DNA of 64,000 nt, taken from positions 17,007-81,006 of the forward strand of contig JAHBWA010000027.1 in assembly GCA_019637195.1 (NCBI GenBank), in the 5' to 3' direction. The position numbers and the translations under genes were made by a program. The DNA comes from Labilithrix sp. (GTDB lineage: Bacteria > Myxococcota_A > Polyangia > Polyangiales > Polyangiaceae). This document shows positions 46,485 through 54,829 of this stretch, one piece after another. The notes beneath the pieces are model-generated. The model saw only the letters and a list, made by a program, of their open reading frames with translations, did not search any database and was not told the origin of the DNA. Position 1 is the first letter of the stretch; every line of letters begins with the position of its first letter.

Positions 46485-47258
46485 CTAGTCGTCGTCGCAG
46501 ACGATCTCACACGAGGGAGAGAACTCACACCCGGCGGGCGCCGCGCCCAGGCCGTCGCAACGGCAGGTGACTCCGAACTTCGGGACCGACTTGCCCGGCT
46601 TCGCGGGGGACGTGGGCGAGCAGCCGCAGTCGTACCGAGACCTCCCGCGACTCGTGTCGCCGTCGGTCGAGACGACGGCACAGCTCGCGAACTGCCAGGA
46701 CTTCGACGCGGGCTCGGTGACGCACACGATCTCGTTCACGTTCCTCCCCTTCATGAGCGGCTCGACCGACGCGTTCGGGTGGTCCTTCGTCGCGAAGTCG
46801 CGCGAGTCGTAGCACGTGAAGTTGTGGGCTCCGTCGTTGAGCCGCGCGCCCTTGCAGCCGCGCGACTCGAAGACGGCGTAGGTGAACGTCCAATCCGCCG
46901 CCGGAACGAGGTCCGACGGGCAGAGGTCGGTCACCACCACCTCACGGCCCCCCTCGACGAGGCCGCCGCGCTCGTCGAAGTCGAAGCACGCGCAGCCGTC
47001 CGACGGCTTCTTGTGGCCCCCTCCCCTCTCCAGGATCGACGAGCAACGGTACTTGGCGTCGGCGCGCAGATCGCGATGTCCGCAGACGCGAAGCGAGTTG
47101 CCGGCGAAGCTCACCCCGCCCACGGCGAACCACACGGAGGCCATCGAGTCCGAGCCGCCGGGCTTGTCGTCGTTCCTCCCTCCTCCGCCCGAGCACGCGC
47201 TCCCCAACCACCCGGCGACGGCGACGGCGCTCAGCACGATACGATGTCGTCTCCCCAT
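46485..47258 (-). CDS. Cysteine-rich lipoprotein, paralogue 1
   Basis: A 257-residue lipoprotein (lipobox GWLGSAC, ~Cys22) with about 17 cysteines in the mature part. The core runs VGGVSFAGNSLRVCG ... KYRCSSI ... CACFDFDERG ... DLCPSDLVPAADWTFTYAVF ... RLNDGAHNFTCYDSRDF, then a tail of tightly spaced cysteines ending EFSPSCEIVCDDD. It aligns along its length with the adjacent product of 47418-48146, so the two arose by tandem duplication. ATG 47258 is preferred over 47324 because of GAGGAG five bases upstream. I recognise no family; a disulphide-rich surface protein is likely. Confidence 0.8.
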   Translation of the reverse strand: MGRRHRIVLSAVAVAGWLGSACSGGGGRNDDKPGGSDSMASVWFAVGGVSFAGNSLRVCGHRDLRADAKYRCSSILERGGGHKKPSDGCACFDFDERGGLVEGGREVVVTDLCPSDLVPAADWTFTYAVFESRGCKGARLNDGAHNFTCYDSRDFATKDHPNASVEPLMKGRNVNEIVCVTEPASKSWQFASCAVVSTDGDTSRGRSRYDCGCSPTSPAKPGKSVPKFGVTCRCDGLGAAPAGCEFSPSCEIVCDDD

Positions 47259-47369
47259 GTTGCTCCTCGCGCTCGTTCTCTCGTCGTCGGTCTCGGTCCC
47301 GCGCGACGCGGAGCCGCCCCCCACGGCTCCGCCCCCCGACCGTGCGCGCGGGCCGGCTCGCCCCGGTGC

Positions 47370-47407
47370 GCGCGTCCCTCACGTCGTAATCTCCGTGAGG
47401 GACGCGC
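47370..47407 (-). terminator. Perfect 13-bp hairpin behind paralogue 2
   Basis: GCGCGTCCCTCAC (47370-47382) pairs perfectly with GTGAGGGACGCGC (47395-47407) across a 12-base loop. It lies 11 bases after the stop of the 47418-48146 gene on the minus strand and before its paralogue, so it may partly uncouple the two. No T-tract is present. Confidence 0.6.
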
Positions 47408-47417
47408 CCGCTGGCGC

Positions 47418-48146
47418 TCAGATCTCCTCGCACACGATGTTGCAGTTGGCCGGATCGAAGGTGCAGCCGGCCTGCAGGTTCCCTTCGACGAGGCCGCCCG
47501 GACAGGTGCAGCCGCCCGCGTCCGCCACGGTGCAGCCGCAGTCGTAGCGAGACTCGGTGGCCTCCGGCGGGACCGTCGCGCAGCTCCCGAACTGGAACGC
47601 CTTGAGCGCGTTGTCCGTGATGCAGAGCACCTGGTTCGTGTTGGTGCCGATCGCGAGCGTCTCGGTGCTCTGGTTCGGGTTCGCCTGCGTGAGCAGGTCC
47701 TGCGCGTCGAAGCACGTCAGGTTGTTCGTGCCGTCGTTCAGCTGGACGCCGCCGCACTCCGTCGCGCTCCAGATCTCGTAGGTGAACGTCCAGTCCGCCG
47801 TCGGGATGTCGCTCGACGGACAGAGTCCGCTGAGGAGACCGTCGGGATCGAGCACCGCGCCGTCCGACGCGAACTCGAAGCACGGGCAGACGGTGCCGCC
47901 GTCGTCGGCCGGGACCGAGACCGTCGAGTTGCATCGATACTTGCCGTCGGCGCTCTCCGCGCGCACGCCGCAGATTCGAATCGAGTTCCCGGTAAAGTCG
48001 CCCCCCGAGAGCGCGAACGCGACCTTCGACGTCGCGCCGTCCTTCCGCGCCGAGCGTGCGGGATCATCCGAGCACGCCGTTGTCAGAAGCCCGGCCGAAC
48101 CGATCACGACGGCGGCAACTCCGAGGACCATCATCCGAACGCCCAT
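47418..48146 (-). CDS. Cysteine-rich lipoprotein, paralogue 2
   Basis: A 242-residue lipoprotein (lipobox LLTTAC, ~Cys25). Its mature sequence parallels the 46485-47258 product: LSGGDFTGNSIRICG ... KYRCNSTV ... CPCFEFASDG ... GLCPSSDIPTADWTFTYEIW ... QLNDGTNNLTCFDAQDL, and a Cys-rich end (YDCGCTVADAGGCTCPGG ... CNIVCEE). AAGGAG seven bases before ATG 48146 supports the start. It is upstream of its paralogue on the minus strand, separated by a strong hairpin. Function is unknown. The shared ADWTFTYE..S..C.G..LNDG motif may mark a new domain. Confidence 0.8.
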   Translation of the reverse strand: MGVRMMVLGVAAVVIGSAGLLTTACSDDPARSARKDGATSKVAFALSGGDFTGNSIRICGVRAESADGKYRCNSTVSVPADDGGTVCPCFEFASDGAVLDPDGLLSGLCPSSDIPTADWTFTYEIWSATECGGVQLNDGTNNLTCFDAQDLLTQANPNQSTETLAIGTNTNQVLCITDNALKAFQFGSCATVPPEATESRYDCGCTVADAGGCTCPGGLVEGNLQAGCTFDPANCNIVCEEI

Positions 48147-48798
48147 TCTCTGCTCCTTGTCATGTCACCGCCCCACGCGATGCCCGCTCCCGCGTCGAGC
48201 AAGCAGGGGGCCACCGCGCTTCGACGTGACGCCACGGCTCGACGCCGACCATCGATGCCCCGCCGCGCAGCAGCGCCTCGCGGACCGAGCCCACGAGCAC
48301 CGCTCACGCCCCTCCGACGAGGTCGCGGAGTCGCGGCGGCGCGTGCTCTCGCGCACTTGGAGGGTGCCCGCCGTCAGGCCACGCCCGCGCCTGCACGAAG
48401 ACGCCGCGGAGCGGACTCGCGACGTCGCGCGCGCCGCCGCGGCTGCTGCGCGGGACGACGCCGAATCGAACGAACGGTTCGTGCGCCGCGAACCACGCAT
48501 TCCGGCAGCGTCCCGGGCCACACGACGCTCGCCAGCCGCTCGTCTCACCGCCGAGGCCGCCGCGCCTCCGAGACGAGCTCCCGCCGGACGAGGGCGAGCC
48601 CGCGCCGTCCCGCGGAGCCGCCGCGCGTCGCCCGACGCGCGCTCGCCGGCGCGCGCCCGACAGCGCCAGCGCTCGTCGGCTCGACGGGGCCACCGCGCCA
48701 CGGGATACGGACATCACGCGGCCGGACGCGGGGCGTGCCTCGCGCGGCGTCGCCCGCGCGGCCTCGACCCTCGCTCGGATGGGAGCCCCACAGCAGCT
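48147..48798 (-). other. Gene-free stretch upstream of Cys-rich lipoprotein genes
   Basis: About 650 bases without a frame I can support. The open frames on both strands are arginine/alanine-rich without signal peptides, start signals or domain patterns. The promoter of the 48146 gene must lie at the left end; no clear hexamer stands out. The region ends at the nested hairpin 48799-48850. Confidence 0.45.
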
Positions 48799-48850
48799 GG
48801 GCCCCGCGCCTCGGCCTCGGCGCTTCGCCGAGATCCGAGACGCGGGGCCC
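48799..48850 (-). terminator. Nested perfect hairpin behind dioxygenase gene
   Basis: The outer arms GGGCCCCGCG (48799-48808) and CGCGGGGCCC (48841-48850) pair perfectly. Inside, CTCGG pairs with CCGAG and CGGCG with CGCCG around a three-base tip (CTT). The 52-base structure lies 55 bases after the stop of 48906-49805 on the minus strand and is a likely transcription end or 3' stabiliser. Confidence 0.55.
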
Positions 48851-48905
48851 GCTGGCCGTCGCCGCCGGGCGCCCGCGCCCGACGGCGACGCTCCAGCCCG
48901 CCGCG

Positions 48906-49805
48906 CTACTCGACGAGCGCCGCGGTCTGCGCAGGTCCGAGGCGCGAAGCCCAGCGCGCGACGAACTTGCGGTTGAAGTCCGTCACGTGCGGGTACTCGA
49001 CGTAGGGTCGTCGCGTCGCGTACGAGTACGTCACGGAGTAACGGTCACGGCTCGTGGGCGGCGACGCGCGATGGAGAATGCGCGCCGGATCGAAGAAGTG
49101 GACGGTGTCGCAGGCGCCCACCGCGCGGCGCCGCCGGGCCGCTGGCACCACCGCGTCGAGCTCCTTCGTCGTCACGACGTCGCCCCAGACCAACCGCAGC
49201 GCGTCGACGACCTCGTCGGTGTCGCGCCGCGACACCCACTCGAAGGGCCCGGCGCCGTCATCGACGTCGCTGAGGTAGACGATGAACTTGAGCATCCGAT
49301 GGTCCTCGATATCGCGATGCCAGAGGCGGATCCCGCTCTCCTTCGCGTCCGCCATCTCGCGCTTGACGTCCATCCCGAGGTACCGCGCTGGCACGCCGAG
49401 GTAGTTCTCGACGAGCGAGAGCAGCCGCTCGTCCAGGCCGACCCAGAAGGCGTCTGGCCGCTCCATGATCTCTCGCCGCGGAACGTGGATGCTCGACCCG
49501 TTGCTCGGACCGCGCTCCTTCAGCGAATCCGCGAGCGAGCGGAGCTGCGGCATCGCCCGCGCGAGGAACGGCAAGTCTGCCGCCGACGAGCGCGCGAGCG
49601 CCTCGTCGTTGAGCACCGCGAGGATGTCGCGGCAGGCCCCGTCGACGCCGGGCAGCTCGTCGATGTGACGCGCTGTCCGCAGCGAGTAGCGGGCCGAGAG
49701 GGCCGCCTCGACGAGCCCGACGCGCCTCAAGTTGCGGAACACCCGCAGCTGCACGCGTTTCACGGGGCCATCGGTCAACTGCGTTTCGTACCCGAACTCC
49801 TCCAT
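48906..49805 (-). CDS. Phytanoyl-CoA dioxygenase-like Fe(II)/2-oxoglutarate oxygenase
   Basis: A 299-residue soluble protein of the PhyH fold. The metal facial triad is visible: His163-x-Asp165 in LWHRDIEDHRMLKFIVYLSDV and distal His245 in ARILHRASPP, followed by Arg in SRDRYSVTYSYATRRP for 2-oxoglutarate binding. YLSDVDDGAGPFEWVSRRD is the typical bulge after strand 4. The expected chemistry is hydroxylation of a small molecule, lipid or peptide side chain; the substrate is unknown. It lies in a minus-strand run between the receiver-like gene and the Cys-rich lipoproteins, with no obvious coupling to either. Confidence 0.85.
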   Translation of the reverse strand: MEEFGYETQLTDGPVKRVQLRVFRNLRRVGLVEAALSARYSLRTARHIDELPGVDGACRDILAVLNDEALARSSAADLPFLARAMPQLRSLADSLKERGPSNGSSIHVPRREIMERPDAFWVGLDERLLSLVENYLGVPARYLGMDVKREMADAKESGIRLWHRDIEDHRMLKFIVYLSDVDDGAGPFEWVSRRDTDEVVDALRLVWGDVVTTKELDAVVPAARRRRAVGACDTVHFFDPARILHRASPPTSRDRYSVTYSYATRRPYVEYPHVTDFNRKFVARWASRLGPAQTAALVE

Positions 49806-50078
49806 CGCATCCCCCTTCTTTCGTGGAACGGAACCTAACGTTGGAACTCCAGATCGCCAGTCGCGGGTGCAGCATTCGTCGGATCTCGGGTCGAGGGCGC
49901 GCGCACCTCCTGCGCCCGGACCGGCTCACCCCGCGCGACCGCACGGCGCCTTCATCTCACCGGCGCGCGCGCGAGGCCCCCCGACTCGCGCGCGCCTCGG
50001 TCCCCGCGGGTAGCTCGCACCCGACCGGCGCGACGCGCGTGCGAGTGGCTGCTGCGGATGGCGCGGCAGCGGCGCACG

Positions 50079-50561
50079 TCAGGCGGTCAGGTCCAGCGAG
50101 TCCGGTTCGTCGGCGTCGACGTGGATATCGTCGACCACCGTCCCGCCGGACGCCGCGTCGCCCGCCCGACGGTGCGCGAGGAGACGCTTCACGTGCCGCA
50201 GGAGCGTGTCGGGCATGCAGGGCTTGATGACGAGCATGTCGGCTCCTGCGGCGATGGCGCGGGCGGCGTACTCGACCTGCTCTTCGAGCGACGACGTCGA
50301 CGCGTCCGCCATCGCGATGATCGGGGTCCCGGATCGCTCCTTGAGCCCCCGAATGGTGTCGATCGCGTCGAGCTCGCCGCCGAGCGACATGCTGACGAGC
50401 GCGACGTCGGGCGCCAGCGCCGAGCACCTCGCGACGGCGGCGGCCCCCTCGCTCGCCGATTCGACGTTCATGCCGAACTCCGAGAAGTAGATGTCCTGGA
50501 GCAGACATCGGACCTCGCATTCGTCGACGACGAGGAGCACCGGATTCTCTCGAACTCTCAT
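50079..50561 (-). CDS. Degenerate response-regulator receiver protein
   Basis: A 160-residue stand-alone receiver. Strand 1 with the acidic pocket is VLLVVDECEV (Asp13, Glu14), and Lys113 in ADMLVIKPC is conserved. The phospho-acceptor position after strand 3 (PDVALVSMSLGG) is Ser57 instead of Asp, so it cannot be phosphorylated in the normal way. A ~35-residue acidic tail follows the fold (DDIHVDADEPDSLDLTA). AGAGGGA five bases before ATG 50561 supports that start. It is downstream of a histidine-kinase-like gene that also lacks its phospho-residue. It may work as a constitutive or phosphate-independent binding module; Ser57 could be a target of the nearby Ser/Thr kinase, which is speculation. 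Confidence 0.82.
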   Translation of the reverse strand: MRVRENPVLLVVDECEVRCLLQDIYFSEFGMNVESASEGAAAVARCSALAPDVALVSMSLGGELDAIDTIRGLKERSGTPIIAMADASTSSLEEQVEYAARAIAAGADMLVIKPCMPDTLLRHVKRLLAHRRAGDAASGGTVVDDIHVDADEPDSLDLTA

Positions 50562-50748
50562 AATTTCCCTCTCCGAAGCGGGGGACGCGCTGCACGCCCA
50601 CCCTGATTCGTTCGACTGCGCGTTCCGTGCCCCCCTGGTGTCCCGCGAAACTCCATCGAGAATCGGACCGTCGCGTTGGATCCCGCGAAACACTCGTTCG
50701 CGAAGGCCGGAAGTGCGAACGGAGCCTTCGCGGGGCGGCCCATCGAGA

Positions 50749-51804
50749 TCAGCGCGCGAGCGGGCGCCGACGCCCCGCGAGGTCGAACGCGAAGCTCGGC
50801 GCGGCTCGTCGCCCCGGCGTCAGCGGCTCGAGCATGTCCTCGGCGCGGACCGCGAGGTGACGCGGCAGCTCGATCGAGAGGACGCACCCGTCGGGGACCG
50901 TGCGGACCACGAGTCGCGCGCCGTTCGAGTCGACCTCGCCCCCGACCGCCGACGAGTCGAGGTCGTACCGGCTGCGATCGCCCGCGTCGGCGGCGCCTGC
51001 CGCCGTCGACATCCGGTAGACCAGCCCGCCGCGGGAGTCACCTCGCGCATCGCTCGCGCCGACCGGGAGCGCGAAGGGCCCGCCGTGATGCGGGACATCC
51101 GCGAGCTCCTCCACGCGCTCGGCCATGGAAGAGATGCTCCGCGCGAGGAGCTCCGCGGCGCGCCCGCGCACCTTCATCTCGGATTCGAGGAGCCCGTACG
51201 CGACGGCGACGGACGAGACGCGATCGCGCAGGTCCCGCGTGAGAGACGCCAACCGGTCGGCGGCGCTCGACGCGACATACTCTTCGCGACAGTGGGCGTA
51301 CTCTCCAGCGGCGCGCGCCGCGGCTTCGACGACGCATCGGTCGAGGGCGTCGCGCTCTCCGCGCGCGATCCAGATGTTCGGCTCCTTGGCGAGCTCCACG
51401 ACAGCCGCTCGGATGTCGACGTAGGCCAAGATGACCCGCGTCACGTCGAGGTCCGCGCTGGACCGGCGCCGGCGCCGCCGGTCGCGCGAGGCACCGCGAA
51501 GGCGTGCACCGCTCGCGAGCTCGCCGAGCAGCGCCTCGAGGAGCTCCGCGACGCCTCCCCCGAGCTCCGTCGCGGCGGGGCGCGACGCCGCAAGCTCTCG
51601 GGCGCGGACGAGCACCCGAACGGCGTTCCCACGCACGAACCGGTGAACGCGCCCGCGGAGATCGTCGTCGGACGCGACGCCGGGCTCCGACCGCGCCGAC
51701 GGCGGGGCTACGGCGGCGCGCGCGGTGGGCCCTCCTTCCAGAGTCGTCGCGCTCGGCACCGTCCTAGGTATCGAAGCGTCGAAGCACGCATAGGTGGCAG
51801 ACAT
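50749..51804 (-). CDS. Degenerate histidine-kinase-like protein with RsbRD-type sensor region
   Basis: A 351-residue soluble protein. Residues ~48-175 are helical and resemble the RsbRD_N sensor region placed before many myxobacterial kinases (LDVTRVILAYVDIRAAVVEL). Residues ~183-237 match the two-helix dimerisation domain of histidine kinases, with LTRDLRDRVSSVAVAYGLL where a kinase would have xHDLRNPL; the phospho-histidine position is Arg190. The rest (~245-351) keeps traces of a HATPase fold (GEVDSNGARLVVRTVPDGC) but no N, G1 or G2 boxes. It is probably catalytically dead. GGAGGG three bases before ATG 51804 supports the start. Together with the degenerate receiver downstream it forms a non-canonical pair. 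Confidence 0.7.
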   Translation of the reverse strand: MSATYACFDASIPRTVPSATTLEGGPTARAAVAPPSARSEPGVASDDDLRGRVHRFVRGNAVRVLVRARELAASRPAATELGGGVAELLEALLGELASGARLRGASRDRRRRRRSSADLDVTRVILAYVDIRAAVVELAKEPNIWIARGERDALDRCVVEAAARAAGEYAHCREEYVASSAADRLASLTRDLRDRVSSVAVAYGLLESEMKVRGRAAELLARSISSMAERVEELADVPHHGGPFALPVGASDARGDSRGGLVYRMSTAAGAADAGDRSRYDLDSSAVGGEVDSNGARLVVRTVPDGCVLSIELPRHLAVRAEDMLEPLTPGRRAAPSFAFDLAGRRRPLAR

Positions 51805-52144
51805 CGTCCCTCCAGGTGTGAGTTCGACTCCAACCCCTGCCGGATCCATGCCTCGAACCGGCGTAGGAGAACCGGCGTGCTCCGCGCTCGCGACGCGCAC
51901 CGACGTGAAGGGTCCTTGCACGTCACGCGAATTGCGAGTTCGCGGGACGCGCCGCTCGAGCACCGGGCCGCTCGACCGAGCCGGCCGCCGGCCAGGCCGC
52001 CTCGACCGCGCGCGCCGACGAGGGACCGCGCGCGCCTCGCGCCGAGCGGACGCGCGCGCGCCGCGAACGACCTCGCGCGCCGCGGCGCGATCGCGCGAGG
52101 CGCGATCACGCGAGGCACGGTCGCCACCCTCGAGGCCGCGCGGG
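51805..52144 (-). other. 340-base gap with GC-rich direct repeat
   Basis: There is no supportable gene. At 52085-52099 and 52100-52114 a 15-base sequence (gcgcgatcgcgcgag, second copy with one change) is directly repeated, and a diverged third copy follows. The repeats sit 30-60 bases behind the stop of the FHA activator gene on the minus strand and could be a terminator-like or protein-binding element. Confidence 0.45.
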
Positions 52145-53524
52145 TCAGTCGGACGGAGCGCGCGCGAGGATCATCTGGAAGTAGCGACGGCCGATCCCCG
52201 CCGCCGCGGCCGCGCGGCCGACGTGCCTGTCGTGCTTCGCCAGGGCGCGGTCCACGTAGAGCCGGTTGAACGCGTCGACCATCTGCCGGCGCGCCTGCGG
52301 CAGCGGCAGCCCGAGATCGAGGAAGCTGTCGAGGAAGTCGCCCCCGGGGTCACCTCGCCCCGGCTCGACGCGCGCTGCCTGGGCCCCCGTCGAGCAGGAG
52401 ACCTCTCCGAGGGCGAGCCACCGCGCGACGGCGTTGCGGAGCTCTCGGATGTTCCCGGGCCAGCTGTAGTCCTCCCAGCGATCGAGCAGCTCCTGCGGGA
52501 ACGTGTCCGGGTCCGCCCCGAGGTCCCGACAGAAGTGCCGCGCGAGCAACATCACGTCGCCGTCGCGCGCGCGCAGCGGAGGCAGCTCGATGCGGGTCAC
52601 GGCGAGTCGATGAAAGAGATCGTCACGGAAGCGCCCCGACTGGACCTCGCGATCGAGGTCTCGACGTGTGGCCGCGAGGATCCGGACGTCGACGCGAATG
52701 GTCCGGTCCCCGCCGAGACGCCTCATCTCGCGCCGCTCGACGGCGCGCAGCAACTTCGGCTGGAGCGCGATGTCGAGGTCACCGATCTCGTCGATGAAGA
52801 GCGTCCCCCCCGCGGCCTGCTCGAGCATCCCCTTGCGCGCCCCCGCGGCGCCGGTGAACGCGCCGCGCTCGTGGCCGAACAGCTCGGACTCCACGAGGTT
52901 CGCGGGGATGGCGGTGCAATCGAACACCACGAACGGACCGGCCGCGCGGGGGCTCGCCGCGTGCAGCGCCTCAGCGAGCACCTCCTTGCCCGTCCCTGTC
53001 TCGCCCTCGATCACGGCCGGGACGCCGGAGCTCGCGATCCGTTCGCACAGCGGGTACAGGCGGCGCATCGCGGCGCTGCCACCGATCACCTTCCCGAAGT
53101 GGCTCGCGGTGGAGCTCGGAGCCGGCGTGACGTCGTCGTTCGCCGCCTGCATCACGCGGAACGTCGTCGCGCCCAGGCGGACCGCGGCGCCCGGCCGGAG
53201 GTACGCGTCGACGACGGGGACGTCTTCGATCGTCGTGCCGTTCGTCGATCCCAGGTCGATGAGCCGCGGGCGGGCGCCGCTGAGCTCCAAGGCAGCGTGG
53301 CGCCGAGACACCTGCTGGTCCGTCAGTCGGATGTCACACGCTGGGCTCTGCCCGATGAGCACGCGCGCGTTCTCGAACCTCGCGAGCGACACCTTGCGTC
53401 CAGCGTCCGGACCGTCGACGATCTCGAACACGAGCGAGCTCGACGACGGACAGCCCGCTGCTCCTCCCCTGGCCGCGGTCGGCAGCTCTTCGTCGTGCGC
53501 GTCATCGATGCTGGCGAGCGACAT
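52145..53524 (-). CDS. FHA-domain sigma-54-dependent activator
   Basis: A 459-residue enhancer-binding protein. An N-terminal FHA domain (~30-125) has LIGQSPACDIRL, the phospho-Thr-binding SRRHAAL and LGSTNGT, so it should bind a phosphothreonine partner. The AAA+ domain (~150-380) has Walker A EGETGTGKE, the sigma-54 contact loop ERGAFTGAA, Walker B GGTLFIDEIGDL and WPGNIRELRNAV. The end (~410-455, DRALAKHDRHVGRAAAAAGIGRRYFQMIL) is a Fis-type helix-turn-helix, somewhat diverged. All catalytic parts are intact. GAGGAGG precedes ATG 53524. The Ser/Thr kinase gene 204 bases upstream on the same strand is the natural source of the phosphothreonine signal. Confidence 0.93.
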   Translation of the reverse strand: MSLASIDDAHDEELPTAARGGAAGCPSSSSLVFEIVDGPDAGRKVSLARFENARVLIGQSPACDIRLTDQQVSRRHAALELSGARPRLIDLGSTNGTTIEDVPVVDAYLRPGAAVRLGATTFRVMQAANDDVTPAPSSTASHFGKVIGGSAAMRRLYPLCERIASSGVPAVIEGETGTGKEVLAEALHAASPRAAGPFVVFDCTAIPANLVESELFGHERGAFTGAAGARKGMLEQAAGGTLFIDEIGDLDIALQPKLLRAVERREMRRLGGDRTIRVDVRILAATRRDLDREVQSGRFRDDLFHRLAVTRIELPPLRARDGDVMLLARHFCRDLGADPDTFPQELLDRWEDYSWPGNIRELRNAVARWLALGEVSCSTGAQAARVEPGRGDPGGDFLDSFLDLGLPLPQARRQMVDAFNRLYVDRALAKHDRHVGRAAAAAGIGRRYFQMILARAPSD

Positions 53525-53728
53525 TCCTGCGCCTCCTCTCTATGGTTCCCGGGCGGTGTGCGCGTATGTCCGCCGTGCGCGTGGTGGCGCTCGAGGCGAC
53601 CGTATCGAGACCTACGATGAAGCTCGCACGACACCCCCGACCTCCGCGCGCGCCGCGCCGTGAGCTCGCGCGTTCAGGACTTCGCCCGCAGCGTCGATAA
53701 GCATCGGGATAGCCACGCGCAACACCCC

Positions 53729-54829
53729 TCACGTAGAACTGTTGTCGATGATGCGGTACGAGCCCGGACGCAGCGCCGAAGAGCACGGTGGCGTCCCGCC
53801 CGCGACGTACGGCGCCCTCGACTGCGCGGCCTCGAGCGCCGCGCGGATCATCCTGTCGCGGGCGCTGCGGCGCGCGCCGAGGTGTTCCTCGCAGAACGCC
53901 GCGACGTCGGCCGTCTCTGCCTGAAGCCCGGCTCGCGCCGTCGCCGCCTCGAGAGCGTCGCGCATCGCGGCCGCCGTCTCGAAGCGGCCGCTCGCGCTCG
54001 GCGATAGCGCCACCGCCATCACCTCGCATACGGCGGGGTGCACGCCTCGACGCCCGGAGAGCGGCTCGGCGATCCGGCCGCTGCGGACCACCTGCATCGT
54101 GCTGGTCACGTCGGACGCCTCGAAGGGCGGCTTCCCCATGACGACGCGATAGAAGACCGCGGCGACCCCCCAGATGTCCGCGCGACGGTCGACCGGGAGC
54201 CCGAGCGCCTGCTCCGGGGCCATGTACAGCGGCTTGCCTTTGACGATCCCGGGCTGCGTATCCAGCGAGAGGCGGTCCCGCGCCTTCGCGACGCCGAAGT
54301 CGATGAGCTTCGTGACCCCGCGCGAGCTCACCAGGATGTTTTGCGGGGAGATGTCGCGGTGGACGACGCCGAGCGCCTTGCCGCTCTCGTCGACGACCTC
54401 GTGCGCCGCGTGGAGCCCCGCGCACGCGTCGGAGAGGATGCGCAGCAGGATCCCCTGCGGCACGCGCACCGAGCTCTTCGCCGCGACGCGCTCCAGGGTG
54501 CGCAGCGAGTCTCCGTCCACCCACTCGATGACGAGGTAGAGGAGGTCACGGCTGCCCGCGGCCTCGAGGACCCGCGCGACATTCTCGTGCTGGATGTCCG
54601 CCGCGATGCGCGACTCGTCCTCGAAGAGCCTGCGAAACTCCGCGTCCGTCGCGTACTCGGGGAGGATCGTCTTCACGGCGACGAGCCTGGCGATCCCACG
54701 GTGGTCGCGCTGGTTGGCGAGCCACACGGCGGCCATGCCGCCCTCGGCGAGCGGGCAGAGGAGCTCGTTTCGACCGAGTCGATCACCCGGAGCGAGCCGC
54801 GGCCCGACGGGCGAGCGCGCCCCTGTCAT
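53729..54829 (-). CDS. Soluble Ser/Thr protein kinase
   Basis: A 366-residue Hanks-type kinase without a membrane helix. Gly-loop LAEGGMAAVWLA, Lys in VAVKTILPE, HRDISPQN, DFGVAKARD and MAPEQALG are all present, followed by a ~90-residue helical tail rich in Ala/Arg. Two adjacent in-frame ATGs exist (54835 and 54829). GAGGGA ends one base before the first but seven bases before the second, so 54829 is chosen. It stands upstream of the FHA/sigma-54 activator gene on the same strand, consistent with a kinase to FHA-reader relay. Confidence 0.9.
   Translation of the reverse strand: MTGARSPVGPRLAPGDRLGRNELLCPLAEGGMAAVWLANQRDHRGIARLVAVKTILPEYATDAEFRRLFEDESRIAADIQHENVARVLEAAGSRDLLYLVIEWVDGDSLRTLERVAAKSSVRVPQGILLRILSDACAGLHAAHEVVDESGKALGVVHRDISPQNILVSSRGVTKLIDFGVAKARDRLSLDTQPGIVKGKPLYMAPEQALGLPVDRRADIWGVAAVFYRVVMGKPPFEASDVTSTMQVVRSGRIAEPLSGRRGVHPAVCEVMAVALSPSASGRFETAAAMRDALEAATARAGLQAETADVAAFCEEHLGARRSARDRMIRAALEAAQSRAPYVAGGTPPCSSALRPGSYRIIDNSST

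Noticed and set aside
48304..48717. 137-codon minus-strand frame in the gap before the oxygenase gene
   Set aside because: Arg/Ser/Ala low-complexity sequence, no ribosome-binding site, no domain pattern.
46779..49838. Plus-strand open frame of ~1,019 codons
   Set aside because: It runs antisense through three lipoprotein/oxygenase genes and the gap between them; low-complexity Arg/Pro sequence.
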